Translations under genes and position numbers: made by a program
From: Uranotaenia lowii
Taxonomy: Eukaryota; Arthropoda; Insecta; Diptera; Culicidae
Assembly (NCBI RefSeq): GCF_029784155.1
Contig: NC_073693.1
Location: 330,774,592 to 330,838,591, forward strand
DNA length: 64,000 nucleotides
Direction of reading: 5' to 3'
Shown: positions 11,384 through 21,723 of the stretch, one piece after another
How the letters are laid out: each line of letters starts with the position of its first letter
Numbering within the stretch: position 1 is the first letter of the stretch
The notes under the pieces: generated by a model
Database searches by the model: none
What the model saw: the letters and a program-made list of their open reading frames with translations, nothing else
What the model was told of the DNA's origin: nothing

Positions 11384-12042
11384 CTTATTATTATTATTAT
11401 TATTTTTATTATTATTTTGTTTATTTTTGCAACGTAAGATAACAATCTTTTAATTTGTTACAATTTGGCGTACATATTTCATTTCTATTTCTTCTTCTTA
11501 GACCAAGCCCATCAATGGTTGCTAAACCTCGAATCGAGTACATTTAGCAACATATCTATCAACCCACCATCGCACCAACAGTCGCTAACTTGATTCGAGA
11601 AATAGCATTCGAGCAGTAGGTTGTTACTGGATGCGTATATGTAGCAACCCGGTAGCAACACAACCGGTCATCGCTATGAGAAAATAAACAAACAAAAATA
11701 CCAACCTGGATGGCTACAATGGGTGCGAAAATCAGTAAGTAGATAAAAAGGCAACCAATTAAACCATCTAAAATACCGACCGAAATAGGAACGCCCGGTG
11801 GGCTTGGTCTTAAAAACTAATCGTTCCGTCAGATTTTTTTAGTTTTATTTATCTATTTTATTGTTTTACTCCATGAATTCTTCAAGCAACCTTTTCTTAA
11901 ACTCTGACTTATTATTAATTATTTTTAAATTGTTGGGAAGATTATTCCAATTAACAGTGCCTCTGACAAAGAATGTTCTACCATAGTATGATGGTATACT
12001 TATGTTAAAACTCTTTTTTTTAGCGTTACGTTATTTTCATAG
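11384..12042 (-). mobile_element. 3' end of a 5'-truncated LINE (non-LTR retrotransposon)
   Basis: On the minus strand a frame from about 12,021 to the stop at 11,866-11,868 encodes ~51 residues of the type SIPSYYGRTFFVRGTVNWNNL...FKKRLLEEFME. This matches the C-terminal tail typical of Jockey/CR1-like LINE polymerases (R-GRxFxVRGxxxWNxLP...SFKKxL). It is followed by an AT-rich 3' UTR and a TAATAATAATA tail near 11,384-11,410. A Harbinger-like MITE sits in the UTR, and a 3.9-kb DNA element interrupts the coding side at 12,043. Confidence 0.65.
11501..11809. mobile_element. PIF/Harbinger-like MITE (309 bp)
   Basis: Terminal repeats GACCAAGCCCA...TGGGCTTGGTC are flanked by TTA at 11,498-11,500 and 11,810-11,812. 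The interior has AGCAAC/GTAGCAAC motifs and no ORF. It is inserted in the 3' UTR of the minus-strand LINE relic, so it is younger than that LINE copy. Confidence 0.7.
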
Positions 12043-13734
12043 CAGGGCTGGTAGCGGTTTGACAATGAAATAGTAGGGACTTTAGTGACCAAAATTTGAA
12101 AAAAAGTGACCAAATAGTGACTTTGAGGACCGAAAAAAGTGACCAAATAGTGACTATGTAGAACGAAAAAATAACTTTGAAGTACAAAAAATGTGACCAG
12201 TCAGGCCCGTGCGATGGACCCTTCCGGGGGGGTTTTCAAAATTCAAATTTAGATAAAATTAATAACAATACCAAAAATAAACAATTGAAAAGGAAAGGGT
12301 TTTCTTAAACCATATGTCACTCATGTTCAACACAAAAACTAAAAAAATGACTGATAAAAAAAATTTGGAAATTTAAAATAAAAAAATTTCTGAATTCTAA
12401 AATAAATGTCAAATCTTGTACAAAACTTAGCATGAATAGATGTTAGGAAAATCATAATAATTGTTAATTTTGGAATTTCTTTTCCTCATTTTTGGAATTC
12501 TTTTCCTCATTTTTAACTGGAAGTTTAGTGAGAAATTCCGCTGTAGTTTTTAATTTGAACAAAAAATATTTAATTACGATTTAAAATGTAAATTACCGAT
12601 TACTGAATAAGAAATGAATTTTGAACAGAATTTATTCAATGTTTGATGTTTTAATTTAATTTGATAAAAAGAAGAATATATTTATAATTATTTTAAAAGT
12701 GCCAGTTATAGAAGCCAGACATAAAACCTTTAATAAAGTAAAATCCTCCATATTCAACTACACTGACAAAGAAATGTTAGAAAATGAGTAATTATGTGAA
12801 TGATAAAAACTGATAAAAAATAAAAAATAATGATTTCAAAACTTTTGTTATTAATATTCAAAGCACAAATCAAATACAAAGTTAGTTAACACTGCGTATT
12901 AAAATTTATTTTTAAAGTTGCTACTTAGAACAATTTTTCAAACTTTTTAGATAATTTTAAAAATCATGATCGATCCAAAAAACATGATTTCATATAAAAA
13001 ATATTAATAAGAAGTGTTTAAATTTTTAATCGCAGGTTTTTAAGCTTTTAATTACAAGCTCTGAGTATTTTGTTTCTTTTGATTAAAATATTGGGTCCTG
13101 AAAGAACAGAAGGTTGAAATTATGTTTTATTATTAAAAATTTGGAGTTAAAGGTATATGGTTGAAGAACACGAAAATTCAGAATTTAAAAACAAGGAAAC
13201 AATTGTTAAAAATATGTCTTAAAAATTTAAAAAGTTTGATTGAAAAAAATCCGGCAAGTTGATTAGAAAATTGAAAAAAAAAGTACAATAAAATTCGGTA
13301 AATTTATTTGAAAATTGAAAAAACAATATGAAAAAAAAAATATCAGTTTTTAAAAACATTCCAGGAAGAGTTTTTTCAATAAACATGTTTCACCATAACC
13401 ATTTTGGTGCTTATTTTTTTAATTATTGATTTGGTAAATAGTGTCCTCAACTAGAAATTTCGTCAAATTCGGCCGAACACATTTAGTTTTGGTGATAAAG
13501 AGTTTATTACTAGTAAAATTGATAGATAACTGATTATGGAAAAATGTCATTACAAGTATTTTTGACATCACAGCAGAAAGTGTATAAAAAACTTGATTCT
13601 ATTTAAAGCTCATTAATTCATATAAAACTTTTATTTCTAAATAATATGTTTTTGATTTGAGTTTTTGTAAAAAGAAAGTGCAGAAACTTCTCTAAAGATT
13701 TTAAATTATTTTCAAAGTCATTTCAATAACAAAC

Positions 13735-13992
13735 CCACCGTACGAGGAAAGGTGTGCTCTGATATGTCCAACCTCACCCGAAAAGCGGCGCGTCGAACTG
13801 CAGCAAGGTTTTATATTCGACACATTGACCAACCGTATTGACTGTGCTTACATTCTACAACGTGTTAACATTTATGTACCAACGAGAACACTTCGACAAC
13901 GTCAGTTTCTTTCAATTCATCATAACCGTACTGCCTATTTGCCTATGACCAAAACCACCTTATTGACAAGTGTTGTGAACTTTTTAATTTAG
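13735..13992 (+). pseudogene. LINE reverse-transcriptase C-terminal fragment
   Basis: An uninterrupted 85-codon frame without its own start reads PPYEERCALICPTSPEKRRVELQ... then FIFDTLTNRIDCAYIL, VPTRTLRQRQFLSI and HHNRTAYLP, ending at TAG. This is the C-terminal tail of an insect LINE polymerase (family pattern: PYxxRCxLIxLxxLExRR...FxxDxLxxRIDCxxIL...VPxRxLRxxxFLxxxxHRTxYxxxxP). The following 3' UTR ends near 14,100-14,125 in an AAATAATAATAAAT tail. It is a 5'-truncated insertion on the plus strand, inside the 3.9-kb DNA element. Confidence 0.7.
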
Positions 13993-14509
13993 TGTATAAT
14001 TTGTTTAATTTTAATATGTGCAAACGTCGTTTTAAAATAGGCTTAAGAAGAATTTCCTAGTTTTTAAGTCATCAGTCTGTACAGTAATTAAACCAAAGAC
14101 GAAATAAATAATAATAAATATAAAAGCTGATAGGAATATTGCATACATATTTAGATTCGGGAACCCAAATTAATTAAAAAAATGTAATTTTTGTGGCCTT
14201 GTGTAAATTTGTACAACCCTTTTTATAAGTATTTAGAAGAACAAAAAACACGAAATAAAATTGAGTCTGAAATTGTTTTTTAAAGAATATTTCATATCAT
14301 CATAACATTTGTTATGACATAAGAGATTTTTTTTCATAAAAAAAAATGGTTCGTTTCAATCTCAATCTTAGTTACACTTCTTAATAAAAACCCATTCTAA
14401 CTAAAGACGAGATAAGATTTTTGTATATCAAGTTTTGAGTTCCAATACAAAAGGTTGATTGAACTAAAAACTAGAATCTACAATCAAAGTTATAGAGAAT
14501 TCGTTTTCA

Positions 14510-15665
14510 AGTGGTGGTGCACCGGTGCACTACCGGTAGTGCACTTTTTATCGTTTTCATGCTCGTTTTCACGATAAGTAGTGCACTGGTAGTGCACCAT
14601 AAAGTGGACGGTGGAACACTCTGAAAATATTTGGTGTTGCTTGCGCTCTCACCAATACTATCATGAATTTTGAAAACACGTGCTTCCCGATGTAAACAAA
14701 TATCAGCTGGTTGGTTTATTTCTATACCGCAAAAATTGCGTTCGAGATGTTTTTTTCTCTTTTTATCCCGAAGAACGGAAACTTGTTCCGGATTCAATAC
14801 CAGTGTCGTTTCCAACAGAGGCAGAGAATTTCACCTGGATGGCACGTTCCAAAGCAAACAACGCTCCCAAGAAGAAATGTGTCCAGAAGGCTTGCTGCAA
14901 TCGGTTCCAGGCGATGCCGAAAAAGAGCAGCAAATCAGAGTGCAAAAAGGCCAACCCAAAGATCTGGTGGAATCGCCCAAACCGAAAAGTATTTTTGTTC
15001 GGGAGGGTTCTATAAGTTGGTCTTCACAGCAAGAAGCGTTCAGCTGCATCGAAGCTACTCTACTAGCAGCAAGCTTCGAGCTGTGCCTTAGAGTGACGAT
15101 GCTCGGTTGCGCCAATTCCCGGATTCCCACCCGTTGCCCTCCAAAAACGGTAGTTCGATACTACACCCGCACCCAAGATTTTTTTTTTTGTAATCTTAAA
15201 TGGAAATAGGTACTCGAACGAAGGATTTGCGAGAAATAAACGTTCAAAATACCGGAACCTTCAAGCTGGGGTAACTGCAGTCTAGCAGCAGCAAACATAG
15301 ACCGCCCAGAATCAGCCGGTATTGCAGTTCATCAGAGCCAGAGGCGAATCTACTAAGCAAAATAAATCTGAAATCTTAACAATTCAACATAATACATAAA
15401 TTCATGCTAAAATTTTCATATTGTTTAAAAGACAATGATCAACTAAAGTAAATTTCATTTCAATTTTCGAAGTAAAACGAAAACAAAATACCAGCTGTAA
15501 TGGATTTTTGACAGCTTGATGTTTTTTGTTGACACTGCCGATTTCACGCACACCTACAAAGGAGAGTGCAAAACTCGATTCATGCTCGTTTTCAGCGTGG
15601 ATGGTGCAAAACTTTCGGGTGGTGAAAACGAATACGGTATTAGTTTCAATTCACGAACGTCAAAT
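14510..15665. other. GC-richer island with competing ORFs inside the 3.9-kb element
   Basis: Three plus-strand frames are open across 14,670-15,209 (179, 111 and 126 codons), and minus-strand frames are open too, so length alone is not evidence. One frame contains an ATG at 14,839 and a K/S/C-rich start (MARSKANNAPKKKC) that looks protein-like but matches no family I know. The left edge carries nested GTGCAC palindromes (14,515-14,605). Both edges share CGTTTTCA and GCTCGTTTTCA phrases in opposite orientation, so this may be a further nested element or a captured gene fragment. Confidence 0.35.
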
Positions 15666-15975
15666 AATGTCGTAGATCGAAATGTCTCAAGCCAAGGGTG
15701 ATTCATGCCGAAATTCCGCCGGAGGCGAAAAAAATTTCTGACTGTCTGATCAAGTAATTTACCGTTACTACCGTCAATATTAACACGCGCAATTTAAATT
15801 ACTTTTTCATTGGTTTATTATCGGTGAAAAAAGTGACTTTTGGTGATAAAAGTGACCATTTTTCGGAAAATAGTGACTTTAGTGACCAAATGATGAAAAA
15901 AGTGACTTTTTAGTGACTGACCCAAAAAAAGTGACCAAGTCACTAAAAAGTGACTCGCTACCAGCCCTGTCATAG

Positions 15976-16260
15976 GGGGTACCTGGCCGAGTTACGATTT
16001 GTAACATACGGAGGGGGTCAAAAAAGTGCATTTTTGCATTACGTAATGTCGCGAGAAACTTGATCGTATACCAAATTTGGCACGACTTTCTTGATTACGA
16101 TAAATATTTCCATGATTATTCAATACCCTCACATCCCCCTTTTTCCAGAAGTGAGATAGGAAGATGAAGTACAGCTCCAATAAAAACTTTATAAGCAAAT
16201 GGCCAAAGGTCGAACATAATTTTATAAGTTTACGAAAATGTTTCTAATGTAGTTTGAGAT
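15976..16260. repeat. Further unit of the 10.6-11.3 kb repeat family
   Basis: Contains ATACCAAATTTGGCACG, CGATAAATATTTCCATGATT and CAGAAGTGAGATAGGAAG phrases found in the tandem array at 10,560-11,350. Its left edge is the right flank of the 3.9-kb DNA element. Confidence 0.45.
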
Positions 16261-16701
16261 CTTCCTTCACAAATAAACACTAAATCGTTGTATTTTATCT
16301 TTGTACTGCAATTTGAAACTCAAGTTGCAGTTGGCATTTCGAAGAAGTTTCACCTGAATGATGTTGCGATTTAATCATCTACAGATAAAACTAAATTTAA
16401 ATAATTTTCAAAAATAATCTGATTATGTAGTTTCATATATTGGTGTAGCAAAGCACACATGGCAGCAAGTGATATTATAAAAATCAAAACCTTTGCGATG
16501 ATAACTTACAGTTTACCTACTGCATTTGTCATCTAATCAACATAACAAAGTGATAAATATTCCGCATTTACATAAAATGCATCAGCCAACCTTGGAAAAT
16601 CTTTTATTCCGAGAATAGAGTTCCAATCGTTTCGTATGAGCTATGCATCGGAATTCCAATTGAACCATGTTGATTTGGTCATTGATATTTTTCCCCTGGA
16701 T
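16261..16701. other. Intergenic stretch, nothing recognised
   Basis: AT-rich, without a supportable gene, repeat or RNA. Confidence 0.4.
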
Positions 16702-16709
16702 GTCACAAC

Positions 16710-16980
16710 CAGCGTTGCCAGATTGAAAACCGGTCAAGTCCGTAGATTTTACGGAAATCGAAAAAATGTACTGATTTCGGTGAAATAAAACTAGATGACC
16801 TTTTTTTTTTTTTTTTGGTCGTCACTTTGAATTTTGATTTATCCGCAGAATCCCTTGAAATTTTTCAATAATCCGTAGGAAATGCTGAATATCCGTAGAT
16901 TTCGAGCATCGATCCGTAGCTCCGTAAAAATGCTTAAAATCCGTAGAACTACGGAGAAATCCGTAGATCTGGCAAGGCTG
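16710..16980. mobile_element. hAT-like MITE, 271 bp, perfect 8-bp target duplication
   Basis: The left end CAGCGTTGCCAGAT and the inverted right end CAGCCTTGCCAGAT differ at one base. GTCACAAC flanks both sides (16,702-16,709 and 16,981-16,988), an intact 8-bp duplication as expected of hAT transposition. The interior is studded with (A)TCCGTAGA/TCTACGG motifs and an internal poly-T run. There is no ORF. Confidence 0.8.
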
Positions 16981-17364
16981 GTCACAACAGATTCACAGCA
17001 CAGCTCACTTGGATGCGTCAGAGTTTGAGTGATAGATTCCTCGGTCCGTTTTCTAGAGACGAGATGATGCTAATACCTTTTTGCGCAAAATAAACTCTAC
17101 ATCGTCTCGGTCGGTTCCAGCGCATGTAGCTTCATGAATCGAGGAATGATAAAAACATAACAAACGGCAATGATCTGTCGTGGTCGTGGCGCCCTAACTG
17201 GATTACGGACGGATCAATGGATGTGTTAGTACTGGACGCACTTTTCTATTATTTTTAATTCATTCCTTGAATTGATCAGCTGTTCGATCACATTTAGAAC
17301 TTTATTTAATCCACTTTAAAAACATTAAAAACGAATGATAATCACCTTTAATCAGAAGAACGTT

Positions 17365-18060
17365 TCTCGCTGCAGTTGTTTTGTTTGTTTACGTCACTGA
17401 TCACTGAAAATGATGCCCAAAATTCATAAAACAGAACTTCTCTGCCGTCAGCTCAATTTTCGATACAGTTAATCGAATTTCAACTCCGAATCAAAAACGC
17501 ACGTGATTTCGCACTTGTGGGTAATCGTCTTTTTCCAGAAGTTTTGCCAAACACAAAACACGTAAAAGCGGATTCCAAATTAAAATGAGATAAACCCCAC
17601 CATTATTCAACACCAGTTGAGAAGAGTCCAAAAAAATAAAAACAAAATCGCGCGCACGGCCGACAGAAACCAGAAAACTCGAGAAACAATCCCGAAAAAC
17701 ACAACGCTTCGACTCGGCGACGGTTGAAACCGAACTGAGCTGAAGTGAACTGAAGAAAAGCTTTCCTCTGGTCTGCTTTGGCCATTTACTTGGCCAGATG
17801 GATCGAAATCGAACGCGCCGCAGCAAACTCTGTACGGGTCGAGTTCAGTTCAAGCCGCTCATTCTACCGGAACCCTATTTTTACGCAAGGCTTTATGATA
17901 GGGTGCGTGATGCGCGAAGAACGCCGAAAGCTCAGAATGGAACAAACACAAATAAGGCAAATAACAAAAAAAGCTCCCATGTGACACGACACCACAGTTA
18001 TCTCTCTCTATGTCGAACTATTTTGAGAAACTTTTTTAATCAAAGCAATATGTTGACTTG
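17365..18060. other. CpG-richer block, possible promoter or noncoding exon
   Basis: Composition rises in C+G relative to the flanks, and both strands carry short ORFs (minus 17,491-17,826; plus 17,798-18,061) with no family motif. The texture resembles 5' noncoding exons of insect genes. No unambiguous splice donor was fixed, so strand is not assigned. Confidence 0.25.
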
Positions 18061-18164
18061 AAATTGGAAAAAATCGAATAAAAAAATTTAATTCAGATGA
18101 CTTAAAGTGTATAAAATCTCTACTAATATCTAGTGTTATTTAAAAAAAATCCGTAAATTGAAAT

Positions 18165-19245
18165 AAACCAAATGATAAATTACATCGACTTTTATACAAA
18201 AAAAGACAATTTACACAAAAACTACAGAAATCGCAAAAATCAAAAAGCACAAATGACAAAAACAGCAAAAAAATATTACAATGATAACAAAAATGACGAA
18301 AATAAAAAATATGTCAAAAATGACAAAAATGTCGAATCACAAATTACGAAAATAACAAAAACGAAAAATATTTTTAAAAGAAAAAAAATGGTAATAACAA
18401 TTGCAAATATTTAAAAAAAAAATTAAAAAATGATAAAATTGAGAAAATAGATAAATCTTCTTAATATAAAAATAATGAGAACATAAAAAAATATCGAAAC
18501 ATTAAAAATTACCAAACATTCAGAAATTACAAAAATGACAAAATAAATAAAAACGATAGAACATTTGATAACCAAAGTATCATAAACCAAAATGACCAAT
18601 GTGACAAAAAATGACAAGTGTTCAAATGCCGAAAATTACAAAAACGACAAAATTGACAAATAAAACATAAAATTACAAAACTGTTCGAAACGACAAAACT
18701 GAAACAAATGACAAAAATTGCCAAAATTATTAACCAAAACTTCGACAACAATGAAAAAATAACTGAATAAAAAATATGATATTATTGACAAAAATTTAAA
18801 AAAAAATCAAATTGACAAGGATGATAGAAATTACAAAAATGCGACAAATTACAAAAAAATTTAAAAATTAGATGACCCGAAAAACCACAAATAACAACAT
18901 TTCCAAAATAGCAATAAAGTAGAAAAGTTAATATAATGGCTAAATTAACAAAAATTCACAGAATGACAACACATAAAAGAATAAAAATAATTCATAATTT
19001 CAAAAACCAGATTAAAAAAATGGAAAAAAGTTCATATAAAATAACCAAAACTTTAAAAAATATAAAACTGACGATAAAATTACCACAAAGACGAAAATGA
19101 AAATTGTGACAATTTTTTTTTAAATAAAATTACAAATCATAAGAATGACCAAAATGGCAAAAATATCCGCAAATTAAATGAGCATGCAAAAATGCAACAC
19201 AATAAAAATAACAAAAAATGATAGAAATGACAAAAGTAAATTCCA
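18165..19245. repeat. Degenerate A-rich (A)nTGAC array
   Basis: About 1.1 kb of short units such as ACAAAAATGACAAAAACGAC with strong decay. ORFs in it (for example 18,172-18,414) encode only K/N/T/I strings. It resembles the GAC+polyT array at 626-2,092 in style but is on the complementary strand and has a different register (TGAC+polyA). Confidence 0.75.
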
Positions 19246-19381
19246 TTTTTCGACGAATTTTTGTTCAATGAATTGAGTGGAGTTACAAAGTGTCAGTGTT
19301 ATGCAAGTTCAAGTGTTAAATATGTTATTTTGTCGTATAATAAAGTTTACTTCCGAAATCAAAGCATTTTTATTTGAAATA

Positions 19382-19633
19382 CCCGAAAAAAAACCTCCCT
19401 ACATTAATATTACAATGAAATCTACGTGAATTGCACGTAGCAGAACGAATCCCTACCCACATTCGATCTACGTTTAATTCACGTACAACTCATATGAAAA
19501 TTACGTGAATTATCTGCTTGCTGCGCGAGCTCTGTTTGCTACCTGAAATTCACGTAGGTTTCACATGATTTTCATGGTGGCAAAAATCTATGTACATTTT
19601 CACGTAGCGGTCATGTGAAGAATTTTTTCGGTG
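19382..19633. mobile_element. Short TIR element, TA-flanked MITE
   Basis: Starts CCCGAAAAAAAACC and ends GAATTTTTTCGGTG, an imperfect inverted terminal repeat flanked by TA (19,380-19,381 and 19,634-19,635). The interior is rich in (T/C)TACGTGAATT and TTCACGTAG motifs in both orientations. TA duplication suggests a Tc1/mariner-type mobiliser; there is no coding capacity. Confidence 0.55.
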
Positions 19634-19639
19634 TATCTT

Positions 19640-20457
19640 TTCTGTTTCGTTCAAAACGTGTGCATAATATTCTACCTTAATGGAGAGAAATTTAAATTCA
19701 GAGACCTGTTGGAAAAACCACGCAAAAATTTCGATCCATACCGATTTGTAACAAAAAGTTGAACAAATATTCGCCAATGTATGATCTCTTCGTTTTTTTT
19801 TTATCTGAAATTTTCACTTTAAACACTTGAGTGAGGAAATCTCCTTTCCTCTTTTGCAAACTTTAATTCGATATTTGGAGAGCTTACTATTAAAAGTACG
19901 ATCAAGCTTTTGTTTGAAAAAAAGTTAGGAAATCAACAACCGGCTCCAAAGCTCCGAATTCCGAACGATCCCGATTCGAAAGCTTCAATACTTTCGGCTT
20001 CGGCAAAAAACCCGAAGCCCAAATACCCGAAGACAAATGAAAGCTCACAAAAAAATTTCACCAGGGAACGAAAAACTGGTCGAAAAACTAGTTGGACGAA
20101 TTCATAAGAAACTAAATAATTTAATTATTTTTTAATTCTTATCAAACTTTTTTTGAGAGAAGTATTAAAAAATCATACTATTTTTTTTTAATTAACTCAA
20201 CTAGTAAGCTTGTGTGTGATGTATTTTATAACGAGCCTATGTAGTCTCTTTAGTATTTTAGCAGGAACAAAAAAGATTAAAAAAATCGGAAAAAGTCGAT
20301 ATCGAAGTTTCGTAATGTTTCGGGATGAAAAAGACAAAAAAGAAAATCGCTATTAACGATAGAGAATCAATCGGTCATCACTATACTATTCTGTACGAAC
20401 AATAAACTTAATCATGAAATTTGGTTTTATATAAAAAAAATATATAAAAATAATATA
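19640..20457. other. Intergenic stretch, nothing recognised
   Basis: AT-rich. A 65-codon ORF at 19,910-20,107 (K/N/P/S-rich) has no recognisable motif. Confidence 0.4.
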
Positions 20458-21396
20458 AGGTACACCGGGGTAAGTGTGGACGGTTTTTCGTATAGTTCAA
20501 CTTTATAAATTCATTAAAAAATCAGCAGTGGAGCAATTTTCATAAAATTACATTCAATGTGATGCAGAACATGTTGTTTACAAACGCTGAAGAGATGAGC
20601 TCGATAGAAGCAAAGCGAGAAAAGTTATCACGTAAATTGTGATGGACCGCTGGTGTCTTCACTTACCCCGCTTTATAGGGTAAGTGTGGACGGTAGATTT
20701 TCCCTTTGATTTCTTAGGAATTTTTCAAAAAATTTGTGTATTCTTGGTTGAATACATTATTTTATTGCTCGAACCGTCCAAAATTTTGAAAAAAAGTTCA
20801 TGATACTATTAGTAAGGCATCTTTCAATAATTATTGTATGTAATTTATGTTGCAACACACGAGATCCGATTTTATCAAAAACACAGAACAAACAAGTACT
20901 TTACCCAACTTTCCATGATCCGAATGCTGAATGTAGCTAAATAATACAATTCATGAAGGATGAAGGACAGAAAATTGAAAGAATGTGTAAATATCAAGTC
21001 TTTTTAAAGCCGTCCACACTTACCTCAGGCAGGGGTTGGAGACAAAATTTTAGTTTTTTATAAATAAATTCTGTTTTCTTCACTTTTAACCGCCGTTTCT
21101 TTTCCTAACTGGTTGTTTGAAATGTAAGGATTGTTTCAATGTAGAGTTTTTCATCGAGAGCCAGCTAGTTTACGAGAAATTTGCAATTGAAAAAGATGCA
21201 CATCAACTCGACATCCTAGTAGAAAATAGAAAATTCCAAAAAAGTCGCTGTAAACATCCGTTATTGTCTGGATCGTCTCTTTTTCATAGTTATTGGATAG
21301 ATTACAAGTAAATTGAACATTCTGCATTAAAAGTTTGAGAAAATAGTGCACAGTATTGTTTTAATAGCCATCGTCCACACTTACCCCGGTGTACCT
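20458..21396. mobile_element. 939-bp TIR element, copy A (AGGTACACCGGGGTAAG family)
   Basis: The terminal inverted repeats AGGTACACCGGGGTAAGTGT...ACACTTACCCCGGTGTACCT are flanked by TA (20,456-20,457 and 21,397-21,398). Extra copies of the terminal motif occur inside: an inverted pair near 20,662-20,694 (CTTACCCCGC...GGGTAAGTGTGGACGG) and one near 21,010-21,027 (CCGTCCACACTTACC). No transposase frame is present. Copy B lies at 36,109-37,045. Confidence 0.75.
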
Positions 21397-21507
21397 TAAT
21401 CCATTATTTTGGTCGTGTCAGTATTTTCTCGAACCCATTAATTCTCATAAATGCTAATCTGTGATACATATACGATACAAAACAACAGAATTTTCACATA
21501 TTTTACG

Positions 21508-21513
21508 TTTTAT
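21508..21513 (-). terminator. Polyadenylation signal of the zinc-finger gene
   Basis: AATAAA on the minus strand, 211 bp beyond the stop codon at 21,724-21,726 and the nearest canonical signal in a suitable position. The interval 21,397-21,723 is read as 3' UTR. Confidence 0.45.
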
Positions 21514-21723
21514 TCATATTTTTTTTATATTACTCACTAAAATCCATGGGTAAGGGGGTTCTTTTTTCATTATATACACATCAATATAGGATAAGAGTTT
21601 CCTTACATAATTAATCTTGTCCAGCGTAATATAAGAGTAAAGTGGAATTTTCAATACCATTTGGTTTATACTCTTCCACATTAATTGTTCTTATCGGTAA
21701 ATTTAAAAACAAAATGCCACCAT

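Larger units (their letters stand above)
12043..15969. mobile_element. 3.9-kb nonautonomous DNA transposon, CAGGGCTGGTAGCG termini
   Basis: The left end is CAGGGCTGGTAGCGG; the right end, read inverted, is CAGGGCTGGTAGCGA. Both subterminal regions are packed with AGTGAC motifs (AAAAAGTGACCAAATAGTGAC at the left and the complementary pattern at the right). The flanks are TCATAG on both sides (12,037-12,042 and 15,970-15,975), a 6-bp target duplication. CAGGG ends suggest a hAT relative, but hAT makes 8-bp duplications, so the superfamily is open. No transposase was found. The interior carries an inserted LINE tail (13,735-14,130) and a GC-richer island (14,510-15,660). Confidence 0.65.

Noticed and set aside
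14670..15209. 179-codon ORF as a gene
   Set aside because: Competing frames on both strands are equally open and none matches a family; kept only as an unexplained island.
18172..18751. ORFs in the A-rich array on both strands
   Set aside because: Low-complexity K/N/T/I or F/V/I strings imposed by the repeat.
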